Counted from the first letter of the stretch, positions 1 to 8,053 are shown. The stretch: 50,396 bases of DNA from Candidatus Firestoneibacteriota bacterium (GCA_013286205.1 JABDGD010000010.1:1097-51492); one strand, 5' to 3'. The notes: a model not told the origin generated them from the letters alone. Program-made: numbers and translations.

Positions 1-207
1 CATCTGAATGGTGACCGTGCGCGCGACACCGTTAGAGTCATAAACGGTTTGCTGGCTGTGACGGGTGCTGTGTCTTTGAGCGCGGCTCAAGCTGCTGCCA
101 ACACAAACTACGCCTGGGAACAACAACCGCCGATTACGCCGGCTTTGACCAGCCAGCAAACCGTTTATGACTCTAACGGTGTCGCGCGCACGGTCACCAT
201 TCAGATG
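1..207. repeat. Inverted repeat at contig start (probable fold-back artefact)
   Basis: Bases 1-58 are the exact reverse complement of 150-207, separated by a 91-base loop. The right arm lies in the coding sequence of flgE and encodes a normal part of the protein, whereas the left arm has no coding sense on the + strand. The left arm begins exactly at the first base of the window. The simplest reading is a fold-back chimera at a contig end, not a biological palindrome. Confidence 0.85.
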
Positions 208-1089
208 TATCAGGTGAATGATATCGGAACTGCGGGCGCTAACGCGGCCGGTGGTCCCAGCCAAACCGCTTACGCTTGGTACGCTTTTGATACCACTGGC
301 GGAGCGGCTGTGAGCAACACGACCTTAGTGGGCGGAACCGGAATCATTGAAGGACAAAACGGCGCTGCTCCTGGCGTTGGTTTTGACCGTGGTACGGCGA
401 CCAACCAATATGCGGGCGATTTGCTTTTCTTCAACACTGACGGCTCTTTGGCCTCCACTGGTGGAGCTGGTATCGCTGGTAACGTGGCTGGAACGCAAAC
501 CTCGCCGGACATTTATTTGCCGCCGGTGGACGTCCCGGGTGTTTCTCCTCTGCCAAGCATTGGTGGTGAAATCACTCAAATTAACCTGAACTTTGGAACT
601 GCCGGTATTTTGGGTAAGGGTGAACGTAATGGATTGACGGGTGACGCTCAAGGTACCTACCAAACCATTAACGGTGTGAATACCTATATTCCTGACAGCC
701 ATGCCACGGTTACTCAAAACGGCTTTGCTGATGGAACCTTAACCAACCTGGCTTTTGATTCCACTGGAAAGATCAATGGAACCTTTAGCAACGGTCAAAC
801 GATCGCTTTGGGCCAAGTGGCCATGGCGACGGTTGAAAACGAGGGTGGTCTGCAAGCGGTAGGGACTAACTACTACTCGCAATCAACCAACTCGGGTGCC
901 TTAACCATTGGTTTGGCCGGCAGCAACGGAGCGGGAACTATTCAAGGCGGCGCCTTGGAAGGTTCGAACGTTGACTTGACGGTTGAACTCTCCAACATGA
1001 TCATCGCTCAGCGTGGTTTCCAAACCAACGCCCGCGTGATCACGGTTGAAAACCAGAACCTGCAGACTTTGGCTCAGTTAGGCCAATAA
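61..1089 (+). CDS. flgE: Flagellar hook protein FlgE, C-terminal part (5' truncated)
   Basis: FlgE polymerises into the flagellar hook that joins rod and filament outside the cell. The visible part contains the variable D2 domain, opening with a segment near TVYDSNGVARTVTIQMYQ at about bases 157-210, then the conserved C-terminal region: GFADGTL, GQVAMATVENEGGLQ, the GALEGSNVDLT motif and the final amphipathic helix (ELSNMIIAQRGFQTNARVI) shared by hook and rod proteins. The N-terminal D0/D1 half is absent because the window begins here, and bases 1-58 are a fold-back copy, so no start codon is assigned. flbD lies just downstream, the usual neighbour in flagellar operons. Confidence 0.9.
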   Translation, partial: TGAVSLSAAQAAANTNYAWEQQPPITPALTSQQTVYDSNGVARTVTIQMYQVNDIGTAGANAAGGPSQTAYAWYAFDTTGGAAVSNTTLVGGTGIIEGQNGAAPGVGFDRGTATNQYAGDLLFFNTDGSLASTGGAGIAGNVAGTQTSPDIYLPPVDVPGVSPLPSIGGEITQINLNFGTAGILGKGERNGLTGDAQGTYQTINGVNTYIPDSHATVTQNGFADGTLTNLAFDSTGKINGTFSNGQTIALGQVAMATVENEGGLQAVGTNYYSQSTNSGALTIGLAGSNGAGTIQGGALEGSNVDLTVELSNMIIAQRGFQTNARVITVENQNLQTLAQLGQ

Positions 1090-1103
1090 TCAGTAGGTAG
1101 TTA

Positions 1104-1180
1104 GCGCCGCTCCCTTGAGGGGCGGCGTTTCATAAAGCAAAAACGGCGTTTTCCGCAAGGGGACGCCGTTTCTGTTTTTA
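1104..1180 (+). terminator. Tandem terminator hairpins after flgE
   Basis: Two GC-rich hairpins follow the flgE stop. The first pairs CGCCGC at 1105-1110 with GCGGCG at 1122-1127, with extra C/G pairs near a TTGA loop and a short TTT. The second pairs AAACGGCGT (1141-1149) with ACGCCGTTT (1163-1171) and is followed by a T-rich stretch to 1179. The second is the better Rho-independent terminator. It separates flgE from flbD, so flbD probably has its own promoter. Confidence 0.75.
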
Positions 1181-1236
1181 TGGGGCTCTTTGAGCTGTGA
1201 TAAAATACACATAGTTTATAGGCGGAGGAGGAAAGA

Positions 1237-1446
1237 ATGATTCCGGTAACCAGATTAGATGGACAGGCAGTTTATGTGAACGCGGATTTGGTCATGTTTT
1301 TAGAAAGCTCTCCCGAAACCATTTTGACCTTGGAGAATGGCAAGAAGGTTACGGTTAAAGAGACGATTCCGCAGGTGGTCGATGAAATTGTCAAATTTAA
1401 GTCACGGTGCTATCCCGGACTATATGAAAATAAACAGCCGAGCTAA
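1237..1446 (+). CDS. flbD: FlbD family flagellar protein
   Basis: Small 69-residue cytoplasmic protein of the FlbD family, found in flagellar operons next to flgE and motA in many phyla; its exact role is not settled. The match rests on the start MIPVTRLDGQAVYVNADLV, the ESSPETILTLENGKKV block and the VKETIPQVVDEIVKFK helix, all typical of the family at its usual length. A strong ribosome binding site (GGAGGAGG) sits just before the ATG at 1237. Its position after flgE supports the call. Confidence 0.88.
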   Translation: MIPVTRLDGQAVYVNADLVMFLESSPETILTLENGKKVTVKETIPQVVDEIVKFKSRCYPGLYENKQPS

Positions 1447-1566
1447 AAGGTTGCGTCTATTGGGGCTAAAGGTGATAATGTCTTGATAATGTTAAAGTCG
1501 TAGAAGATTTTTTCGTTTTTAACCATTTGTTTACAGCGGTTTTTTTAAAGGAATTCGACCTTAATC

Positions 1567-2946
1567 ATGAAATCACGATATAAAACCCTTTCATGTCCGA
1601 CATTTTTTTTGTTTGGATTTTTATTATTGCTGGGGTTTGCGCCCGGCCGGGTTTTTGCCTTGTCTGGTGAAGGCGATGAAACCTTTTCAAATGGGACCAT
1701 TACTAATGGTACCTTAGGTGCCTGTACCGCTGCTTATAGCCTTTCGCTCAATACGACTATGGGTCCATCTGATTCTCCTCCAGACCCGAGCGCTCAAAAC
1801 GGAATCGTAGAAGCGAGCCCAGCTCATCCTGCTTGTCCTGTGACGATTACTTATACGGATCCTGGTGCGGGTACGGCAGGGACGCAAAACTACGTGATGG
1901 TAGATATCTACACCAACAACGTTGCGAGATCAGTGGAAATGATTGCAACTGACATAAATGGTAATGCAGTGACGGCATTGGCGGGCAGCTCGGATATCTT
2001 GCCAACTTGTTTTACTTCTTCGCCGCTTCCTGTAGGAACAACGACGAAAAATGTTTGGCAAACCGTATTTGTCAGTACTCAACAGGGGCCAACACCTTTA
2101 AATGCGGCAGTTACCACGGTTCAATTGATCATTCAAGACAACGGCACCATGGGAACGGTAACCGGTTGGGTGCTGTTAGATAACCTTCGCGGCACCGCGC
2201 TTTTGACTTGTTTTACACCGACTAATACTGCGACCAATACGTCTACCAATACCGCCACTCAAACCTCGACTCAGACACCGACTCTGACGCCGACGAATAC
2301 TCCCGTGAGTTCTTTTACCTTTACTAATACGCCCACTCAAACAGCGACCAATACGGCTACAACGACTGTTACTCAAACCGCTACTCAGTCGGCAACGAAT
2401 ACCGCGACGAACACTACCACCAAAACACCCACCAATACGGCTACGAACACGCCTACCAATACGGCTTCATTAACTAATACGGCTCAATACACCAATACGG
2501 CTACACAGACGCAAACAAATACGGCGACCAACACCACAACTTTGACGCCGTTTATCACCAGTACTTTTACGATAACGCCTACATTCACACCGGCGCCTTG
2601 CCAGCCTGAGGTTTATCCCAATCCGATGGACTTTACGGCTTCACACAATGAGTCCAATGTGCCGGCCAGCGCCTGTCCGACAGGGAAGTGTATTGTTTTC
2701 AGCTGCGTGCCTTTTGGGTCAACGGTCAAGATTTATACGGTGTCTTTGTCTCTGGTTCGGTCGTTTGATTCCACCGCGGTGGTGGGAACTGGAACCTTAC
2801 CCGCGAATGTGGGTTTGGTCGCCTGGGATGGAACTAACGGAAGTGGCGGCTATGCCGCCTCCGGTTTGTATTTTTATGTCGTGAATGGGCCTGGCACCAA
2901 TACTTTTGGCAAGTTCGCAATTTCTAGATCTCAGTACGGACCCTGA
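1567..2946 (+). CDS. Secreted Thr-rich protein with FlgD-like C-terminal domain
   Basis: A 459-residue exported protein. Residues 1-32 form a signal peptide (positive start, hydrophobic core, cleavage near VFA-LSG). Residues 33-215 form a predicted beta-rich domain of unknown family with several cysteines. Residues about 216-345 are a linker in which nearly every second residue is Thr (TNTATNT pattern), probably extended and perhaps O-glycosylated. Residues about 345-459 resemble the FlgD Ig-like/por-secretion-tail fold: YPNP near the start, VKIYT, VAWDGTNGSG, GLYFYVV. Such tails serve as sorting or anchoring modules in other phyla. It is followed after 2 bases by a PorV-like gene, suggesting co-expression with an outer-membrane partner. 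The specific function is unknown. Confidence 0.75.
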   Translation: MKSRYKTLSCPTFFLFGFLLLLGFAPGRVFALSGEGDETFSNGTITNGTLGACTAAYSLSLNTTMGPSDSPPDPSAQNGIVEASPAHPACPVTITYTDPGAGTAGTQNYVMVDIYTNNVARSVEMIATDINGNAVTALAGSSDILPTCFTSSPLPVGTTTKNVWQTVFVSTQQGPTPLNAAVTTVQLIIQDNGTMGTVTGWVLLDNLRGTALLTCFTPTNTATNTSTNTATQTSTQTPTLTPTNTPVSSFTFTNTPTQTATNTATTTVTQTATQSATNTATNTTTKTPTNTATNTPTNTASLTNTAQYTNTATQTQTNTATNTTTLTPFITSTFTITPTFTPAPCQPEVYPNPMDFTASHNESNVPASACPTGKCIVFSCVPFGSTVKIYTVSLSLVRSFDSTAVVGTGTLPANVGLVAWDGTNGSGGYAASGLYFYVVNGPGTNTFGKFAISRSQYGP

Positions 2947-2948
2947 CC

Positions 2949-3920
2949 ATGCGCTTTTCTCTTAAATTATTTTTAGCCAGCCTTCTGTTGGGTGGGATCG
3001 CGATGGTCTCAACCGCGCGGGCCCAAACGAGCGCTAATGGCGGTTTGAATGCGTTTGAGTTTGCCCAGATTTCTCCGGACGCCAGAGCGATTGCCCTGGC
3101 CGGTGCTTATACGGCGTTGGGGGATGACGTTGGATCGGTTTATTACAACCCGGCGGGCGTGGCCAGCGTTTTGACGAATGAAATCAAGATGGCCTACATC
3201 ATGCTCTATCAGGGTTTATCTTATGAAACCCTGGCTTTTGCCTATCCTATGGAGCCTGTTTTTCACGGTTTGGGAGGCACTTTCGCGATCAGCGTCAATA
3301 TGCTTCAGCCGGGCACTTTAGAAAAAACAAACGATGTGGGCGTGACGATTTCGACCTTTTCCGCCGGCGACGATATGTTCACTTTTACCTATGCCCACGA
3401 TTTGGGTACGGACTTTCAAGCCGGACTGTCTTTTAAATATCTCCAACAGCAAATCGACGTAGTTTCTTCTTCGCTGTTGGCGTTGGACGCGGGTGTTCTG
3501 TTCGCTCCGGGCAATGACGGCGTCCGAGTGGGTGTGGATTTGAAAAATATTGGCGACAAATCGTCCAGCTATAACCTGCCATTTACCCTCAATACGGGTA
3601 TTTCTTTCAGACAATACGGTATTTTTACTAAGCAGGATGATATGGCCTTATCGATCGACTCCGCTTTCCCGATGGTGATTCAAGATAGCCTAGTAGTTAA
3701 TGTGGGCGCCGAATATAATTTGAAGTGGGTTGGGAGCCGTGTATCGCTTCGAGGCGGATATAGCTTTATTGGATCGACGGATTTAAGCGGAATAGGACTC
3801 TCGGCCGGTGCTGGTTATGGCATTGATTTTGGCGGCTTGGTTGTATTTTTAGATTATGCTTATACGCCGGCGGATATTTTTGGGGATTCTAATCGTTTCT
3901 CCTTAACCACCAAATTTTAA
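2949..3920 (+). CDS. PorV/PorQ-like outer-membrane beta-barrel protein
   Basis: A 323-residue protein with a signal peptide (cleavage after ARA, about residue 25). The N-terminal region carries the family hallmark ARAIALAGAYTALGDDVGSV followed by YYNPAGVA. The rest is alternating beta-strand sequence expected of a FadL-like barrel, ending in a terminal aromatic residue (TKF), typical for BAM-inserted barrels. In Bacteroidota, PorV and PorQ shuttle or attach type IX secretion cargo; here that role is inference. It begins 2 bases after the Thr-rich gene, so the two are probably one transcript, with a paralogue 17 bases downstream. Confidence 0.8.
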   Translation: MRFSLKLFLASLLLGGIAMVSTARAQTSANGGLNAFEFAQISPDARAIALAGAYTALGDDVGSVYYNPAGVASVLTNEIKMAYIMLYQGLSYETLAFAYPMEPVFHGLGGTFAISVNMLQPGTLEKTNDVGVTISTFSAGDDMFTFTYAHDLGTDFQAGLSFKYLQQQIDVVSSSLLALDAGVLFAPGNDGVRVGVDLKNIGDKSSSYNLPFTLNTGISFRQYGIFTKQDDMALSIDSAFPMVIQDSLVVNVGAEYNLKWVGSRVSLRGGYSFIGSTDLSGIGLSAGAGYGIDFGGLVVFLDYAYTPADIFGDSNRFSLTTKF

Positions 3921-3937
3921 TTTGAAGGCTTGTTAAA

Positions 3938-4918
3938 ATGATTTTAGGCTGTCGTTTAAAAAATATGGTTTGGGTGATGGCCCTTTTGTTATTGAGCGGA
4001 TTTTCTGCGGTGAACGCTCAAACCGTGGGTACGACTACAGCCGATTTTTTGAAAATCAATAACGGAGCTGTTCCAGCGGGTATGGGCGGAGCCTATACGG
4101 CCTTGGGCAACGACGCTTATTCGGTCAGCTATAACCCGGCGGGTTTGTCTTACATACGCGCTTCGCAATTACTCGTGATGCATTTGGATAGCTTGGCGAA
4201 TATTTCTTATGAGTATTTCACCTTCGCGACAGCCACTAATTACAACGTTTTGGGTTTGAATGTTATTTACCGTCATCAGCCGCCCATTGATAACGGCAAC
4301 GGTAATCCGCCGGTGAACGCCTCCGATCTGAGTGTGGGATTGACTTACGCGTTTAAACTCTCTGACAGCCTTCGCGCGGGAGGGACGCTTAAATATATTC
4401 AAAGCACCTTAGCCACCTTTACGGGTTCGGCCATCGCGGGCGATGTGGGAATTGTTTTAGATAAATTGCCCTATGGTTTAAAAGCCGGCTTATCTATTCA
4501 AAACGTGGGTACGGGTATGACCTTTGACCAGGCCAACCAACAGCAGCCCGATCCCTTACCGATGTTTATCCGCTTTGGATTGGGAACACACCAGGAGTTT
4601 GACGGTGGTCGCGCCTTAAATGTCGCTATGGAAGTTTTTAAACCCTCAGACCAGGATATTAAAATGGGATTGGGCGGCGAGTTCTGGCTTTTCCCCGGTT
4701 TATTCGCGATTCGTGCGGGTTATAAAATTGAAGGTTTAGGCGCGGTGACCCAGAACGTATTCCAAGACTACACGCTGGGTTGTACTTTGACCCGCAATTT
4801 TGACGGCGACGACTTCTCGCTGGATATCGCTTATGACCCGGCGGATTTCAGCACGACGCTGGAAGATACTTTCTTTTTCGCCCTCAACATTAAGTTTAAT
4901 CAGCTTCATCTGCTGTAA
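3938..4918 (+). CDS. PorV/PorQ-like outer-membrane protein, second paralogue
   Basis: A 326-residue paralogue of the preceding gene. It has a signal peptide (hydrophobic VMALLLLSGFSAVNA, cleavage near NAQ) and the same hallmark: GGAYTALGNDAYSVSYNPAGLSY at residues about 49-72, broken here only by family-level substitutions. The remainder is strand-rich barrel sequence. It starts 17 bases after its paralogue and is the last gene before tRNA-Phe, so it probably ends the operon that starts at 1567. The tandem pair suggests a PorV/PorQ-like division of labour, but the sequence does not show which is which. Confidence 0.78.
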   Translation: MILGCRLKNMVWVMALLLLSGFSAVNAQTVGTTTADFLKINNGAVPAGMGGAYTALGNDAYSVSYNPAGLSYIRASQLLVMHLDSLANISYEYFTFATATNYNVLGLNVIYRHQPPIDNGNGNPPVNASDLSVGLTYAFKLSDSLRAGGTLKYIQSTLATFTGSAIAGDVGIVLDKLPYGLKAGLSIQNVGTGMTFDQANQQQPDPLPMFIRFGLGTHQEFDGGRALNVAMEVFKPSDQDIKMGLGGEFWLFPGLFAIRAGYKIEGLGAVTQNVFQDYTLGCTLTRNFDGDDFSLDIAYDPADFSTTLEDTFFFALNIKFNQLHLL

Positions 4919-4928
4919 TCCTTATTAA

Positions 4929-4957
4929 TTGACAACAGCTAAATGCCCTGTTAATCT
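4929..4957 (+). promoter_or_regulatory. Candidate sigma70-type promoter of left tRNA-Phe
   Basis: A perfect TTGACA (4929-4934) is followed after 17 bases by TAATCT (4952-4957), a partial match to the -10 consensus. Transcription would begin about 30 bases upstream of the tRNA. The exact -35 and the spacing support the call; the weak -10 lowers it. Confidence 0.45.
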
Positions 4958-4992
4958 TCATGCCCTGTTGGGCTATTTGTTAGTAGGGCCTC

Positions 4993-5072
<80 letters not shown>

Positions 5073-5113
5073 ACTTTCGCTCCAATAAAATAAACGTCTC
5101 AAGCCGATTAAAT

Positions 5114-5164
5114 AGGCCTTTGTTTACAACGGTTTTAAAACCAGAGTAAGCAGAGGCCTTTTTT
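5114..5164 (+). terminator. Terminator downstream of left tRNA-Phe
   Basis: AGGCCTTTG (5114-5122) pairs with CAGAGGCCT (5151-5159) with one G-U pair, enclosing an inner GGTTTTAAAACC palindrome (5131-5142), and runs into six T's. It lies 44 bases after the tRNA and inside the element, so it probably replaces the host terminator now displaced to the right end. The rest of 5165-5384 shows no gene I can support; it contains the ribosome binding site of the next gene at its end. Confidence 0.65.
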
Positions 5165-5384
5165 CGTTTGGGTGGTTCCGGATGATTCAGGTCGGTTAAA
5201 CAGGGGTAAAAGTTGCGGAGTATGACACGGATATGACACCCAAAAATTCTAATACGACTAATTTTTAATATCACCACCCTCGCGAAATACCAGGTTAGAG
5301 ATCGAGATGACTTTGCCGTTCCGACCCCACCGGATCGGGAAAGGGAAGCGCTTGATATCTACCAATTAAACTTTGGAGGCTGGT

Positions 5385-5666
5385 ATGAGTACGACTGTTG
5401 AATTAGTGAAAAATAAAGCAGGGGAATATGAGTCGAAGGTGAAGGACTTCCTGCGTGATAAACCGATGGATGCTATGAAAATCGGTGCCGTTGCTGGATC
5501 TGTAGCCGCAGGCGGAGCCGCTATCTTAGTAGGTACCACTAAGGTGGGGATGTTTGGTTTAGCCGCTATAGGTGTAGTTGTAGCGGCAGGCGTTGGTTAT
5601 ACCGCAGGTTCAGTGAGCGGATTGGTTATTGCTGCCGCTGAGAAGGCAAAGCAACAGCAGGCCTAG
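5385..5666 (+). CDS. Small Gly/Ala-rich membrane protein of unknown function
   Basis: A 93-residue protein. I chose ATG at 5385 because GGAGG (5375-5379) lies at correct spacing; an in-frame TTG at 5373 would overlap that site. Residues 1-30 are charged and helical (VKNKAGEYESKVKDFLRDK). Two hydrophobic, glycine-rich helices follow (about residues 33-52 and 55-82), with small residues spaced like glycine-zipper segments, ending in a short charged tail. No family is recognised. Such proteins can be phage or element membrane proteins or pore-forming peptides; this is inference only. Confidence 0.7.
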   Translation: MSTTVELVKNKAGEYESKVKDFLRDKPMDAMKIGAVAGSVAAGGAAILVGTTKVGMFGLAAIGVVVAAGVGYTAGSVSGLVIAAAEKAKQQQA

Positions 5667-5674
5667 ATGCAATA

Positions 5675-5718
5675 GGGGAACTTGGAGGTCAGCTCGAAAA
5701 AGTGGCCTCCAAAACCCC
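5675..5718 (+). terminator. Hairpin after small membrane protein gene
   Basis: An outer GGGG (5675-5678)/CCCC (5715-5718) pair encloses a stem of TTGGAGG (5682-5688) with CCTCCAA (5706-5712). No T-run follows directly (TATATATG), so termination strength is uncertain. The next gene is on the opposite strand, so a bidirectional terminator would fit here. Confidence 0.45.
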
Positions 5719-5763
5719 TATATATGCAAAATTCTAGGTATATAGAATTTCTAGGTACCTGGT

Positions 5764-6204
5764 CTAAACCGGATTAATAGCCGGAATGTTCTGTAGATCG
5801 GTTTGCCACTTATCCCAACGTTCCTGAGATTTCTTATTTATCCCCGCCCTGACCTTGAGCCAAAATTCTTGGGTCTGCCAAAGCTTCAATGTGGCTTGAC
5901 GACATTTCTCTGACTTATCGACGTTGTACAGGTTGGCTCCCCAATGACGGTAAAGCTTCATCCAACTTCTACGAGCGCCGGGTCCACCTTGACGAGTGGT
6001 AGTAGCAAGAACGGCTATTCCAGGTCGAAGTCCCAAGTCGATCAAGGTTTTAATCCATAGGTTTTTGGCAGTGTTGCCTTTGGAATAGGCCCACTTAGAA
6101 AGATGCAGTAGTTTGAGTTTTTCCGGGTCGGAAGATAAGCCAATGTACTTAACTTGCTTATCCAACGGGCAGACAAGAGCGATTACATAACGTTTGCTGG
6201 TCAT
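5764..6204 (-). CDS. Degenerate GIY-YIG-like protein
   Basis: A 146-residue protein whose pattern fits the GIY-YIG nuclease superfamily: strand RYVIAL (5-10), the KYIG turn (19-22), a helix with H34, K47-L54 corresponding to the usual 'WI..L...G..P' block (NLWIKTLIDLGLRPGI), strand IAVLAT, then WMKLYRHWGANLYN. The usual catalytic Arg after YIG appears replaced (region DPEKLKLLH has no Arg), and the usual catalytic Glu is missing from GGPGARRSWM. It may therefore be inactive or have a binding role. A strong AGGAGG precedes the ATG on the minus strand. It follows another small minus-strand reading frame by 21 bases. Confidence 0.6.
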   Translation of the reverse strand: MTSKRYVIALVCPLDKQVKYIGLSSDPEKLKLLHLSKWAYSKGNTAKNLWIKTLIDLGLRPGIAVLATTTRQGGPGARRSWMKLYRHWGANLYNVDKSEKCRQATLKLWQTQEFWLKVRAGINKKSQERWDKWQTDLQNIPAINPV

Positions 6205-6225
6205 AAATACCTCCTACCTTAATTA

Positions 6226-6504
6226 TCACAACAAATTACCGGTTGATCTAAGCAGTGGGGCCATACGAAAAACCCATCGGAAATACGATCGATATTTTTT
6301 AGGAATGAGCCCGCCCTCTCGATTTAACCTGCTAAAAGTGACCGATTTAGCTCCGGAAGAATACGGAAAACCCAGTTGGTCATGTAGAAGTCCGGTGGGT
6401 TCCCCCCAATGAATCAAATTCTCACGCCAAGCCCTAGGGTTTGCAGCAATTAGCTCTAAATGGATTGGTATGTATGGGATTGTTTTTCCACGCCGTAACT
6501 CCAT
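6226..6504 (-). CDS. Possible small protein upstream of GIY-YIG-like gene
   Basis: A 92-residue reading frame ends 21 bases before the GIY-YIG-like start on the same strand, as in an operon. The sequence is basic and mixed (for example HWGEPTGLLHDQLGFPYSSG and KKYRSYFRWVFR) with no recognised domain. I see no good ribosome binding site before the ATG. Alternatives are a decayed gene, or a noncoding stretch, since a + strand terminator lies at 6648. Confidence 0.35.
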   Translation of the reverse strand: MELRRGKTIPYIPIHLELIAANPRAWRENLIHWGEPTGLLHDQLGFPYSSGAKSVTFSRLNREGGLIPKKYRSYFRWVFRMAPLLRSTGNLL

Positions 6505-6647
6505 GGTTTGTCATGAAATTTGAAGGCTTTATTAAAACCTGCCCGCCGCAAGTTGGCCTATCGGCCAGCGGCTCATCTAGCAAACCTCAGTACCATCAGA
6601 TCATTCAGTTGTCTCGGGGTCATACCTAAAACCTAAAACGTAAGTCT

Positions 6648-6684
6648 TAAGGGCCGTTGGCTGTCGCCAACAGGCCCTTTTTTT
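6648..6684 (+). terminator. Strong Rho-independent terminator with no clear + strand gene before it
   Basis: AAGGGCC GTTGGC pairs with GCCAAC A GGCCCTT around a TGTC loop, followed by seven T's. It works for + strand transcripts only, because the opposite orientation lacks a T-run. The preceding + strand (6205-6647) contains only weak short frames, so the transcript ended here may be an RNA, possibly antisense to the minus-strand frame at 6226-6504, or a very small protein. Confidence 0.75.
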
Positions 6685-6741
6685 GTGCTCGCTATACCCA
6701 TCGAGAGATTGGGTTAGCTATTAAATTAAAAGGAGTTTGTT

Positions 6742-7017
6742 ATGAAAAAGCCTATTCGTATTACGGTGTTTGTGGATTCCGGACTGGTAGTCGATGTTAT
6801 CTCGGATAGCACCGCTGAAATAGAGTATGTGGTGGTAGATAGCGACCCCACCTCTCTAGATCGCTCGGTAATGAGCCTAATGAGCGGTCCGTTTGATGAC
6901 ATTAGTTGTCTCGTTAGTACGTACGGTGACAAGGTATTCCCGAATAGAGAGAAAGTCGAAGAAGTCTATGCGGTCAGAGCGGAACGGTTTGGAGGTCGAA
7001 ACCACCACGTAGCTTAG
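6742..7017 (+). CDS. Small unknown protein
   Basis: A 91-residue protein starting at ATG 6742, with AAAAGGAG nearby upstream. It begins KKPIRITVFVDSGLVVDVIS and continues with alternating acidic and hydrophobic residues (STAEIEYVVVDSD), suggesting a beta-rich N-terminal half, followed by a polar region ending GGRNHHVA. No signal peptide and no family recognised. Its last four bases overlap the 3' end of the convergent regulator gene. Confidence 0.6.
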   Translation: MKKPIRITVFVDSGLVVDVISDSTAEIEYVVVDSDPTSLDRSVMSLMSGPFDDISCLVSTYGDKVFPNREKVEEVYAVRAERFGGRNHHVA

Positions 7018-7253
7018 GAAATATCCTTAAAAAGGTCCGAAACTTTGCAATTTAGCGCGCGCGCAAAGCGGACGACCGTATAAGCAGTAACGTTCCGATT
7101 GTTGTTCTCGATAAAGCCCACATAAGAAACATCCAGGTCTGCCAGCTCAGCCAGTTTTGCTTGGGTTAAACCCTTTTTAAGTCGCAGTTCGCGAAGGTTA
7201 TTCCCGAGCTTCTTGCCAACTATATCTTTGTCTTTAAAGGTGCGTTTCGCCAT
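7014..7253 (-). CDS. XRE-family HTH transcriptional regulator
   Basis: A 79-residue DNA-binding protein. The helix-turn-helix is clear: LGNNLRELRLKKGLTQAKLA, ELADLDVSYVGFIENNNRNV, then TVVRFARALNCKVSDLF, the standard XRE/Cro layout. I place the start at ATG 7253 because the domain normally begins within about 15 residues of the N-terminus; an in-frame ATG at 7307 would add 18 hydrophobic residues. It is divergent from the three-gene cassette starting at 7340, so it is the natural candidate repressor of that cassette and of itself. Confidence 0.8.
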   Translation of the reverse strand: MAKRTFKDKDIVGKKLGNNLRELRLKKGLTQAKLAELADLDVSYVGFIENNNRNVTAYTVVRFARALNCKVSDLFKDIS

Positions 7254-7339
7254 ATGGACAAGGATAAGTAGCGGTGTTAATCTAAAGAACTGACTAGTAG
7301 TAGACATATAAATTCAAACAATTAATAAAGGAGATGGAG

Positions 7340-8053
7340 ATGCGTATTGGGATTTCGCTGTTAATGCTGATGGTGTTAGCTGGAATTTCAGGACTAGGTT
7401 ATTGCGACTATATCGACGAGAACACTAGTCAGGTTGTTCGCACTAAGGGGACAAACTTTTATGCGACCGATGCAGCTTGGGCGCATTGTGATTGGGAGCA
7501 GAATAAAGCTGGTTGGTTTGCTAGATACAAGAAACAAGGTGAAGATTCGAGCAATCCGAATCTTGTTGAGGCTTCTTGGGTGATGCAGGCTTTAGATGGC
7601 TACGTTCAGAACGCCATAAAGCAGTACAACAACCAAGCTGTTTACAAGCCGTGGAGACAGGAACGTGAAACGTTCTTGAAGAAGATCGCGAAAGAGAATG
7701 ATGCCATGCGGTATAACCCGCAAGCTGTTCCTGCGGAACAAGCCAAGGCTGATCTCGTAGCCTTCTTTCATAACGCTATGGATAAAACGGGTGAACTGGG
7801 AAACAGTCAAGAAGCTATGGTCGTGATTATGTCGTTGGCACGATATGACTTCGCCAGGATCTTCGCGGACTGTTCAACCCACAAGAATCTGGACGAGTTC
7901 TATGACATAAGCGCGACGATGAAACAGTTATGCGATTCCAAGGATTACGATGGGTTGAAGAAGTTTATCGGTCAAACGTATCTCAAGCATTCATTAGTGC
8001 CGATTGGAACTTGGCAATTGGTATCGAATCCGCCGACTGGCGCTGGTAACTGA
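7340..8053 (+). CDS. Secreted protein of unknown function (first gene of cassette)
   Basis: A 237-residue protein. ATG 7340 is preceded by AAAGGAG at good spacing; an earlier ATG at 7334 would crowd it. Residues 1-20 form a signal peptide (MRIGISLLMLMVLAGISGLG) with a Cys soon after in GYCDY that does not match a lipobox well. The mature part is rich in Trp, Tyr and charged residues and predicted mostly helical. No enzyme motif is recognised. The next gene begins 7 bases after its stop, so it heads a tight three-gene unit opposite an XRE regulator. Confidence 0.7.
   Translation: MRIGISLLMLMVLAGISGLGYCDYIDENTSQVVRTKGTNFYATDAAWAHCDWEQNKAGWFARYKKQGEDSSNPNLVEASWVMQALDGYVQNAIKQYNNQAVYKPWRQERETFLKKIAKENDAMRYNPQAVPAEQAKADLVAFFHNAMDKTGELGNSQEAMVVIMSLARYDFARIFADCSTHKNLDEFYDISATMKQLCDSKDYDGLKKFIGQTYLKHSLVPIGTWQLVSNPPTGAGN

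Noticed and set aside
325..717. Minus-strand frame of 130 residues opposite flgE
   Set aside because: The + strand encodes well-conserved hook protein; the antisense frame has no family resemblance or ribosome site.
6441..6629. Short + strand frame of 62 residues before the terminator at 6648
   Set aside because: TTG start without ribosome site, no recognisable feature, and it overlaps the minus-strand frame. A small peptide remains possible, but the evidence is too weak to list it.
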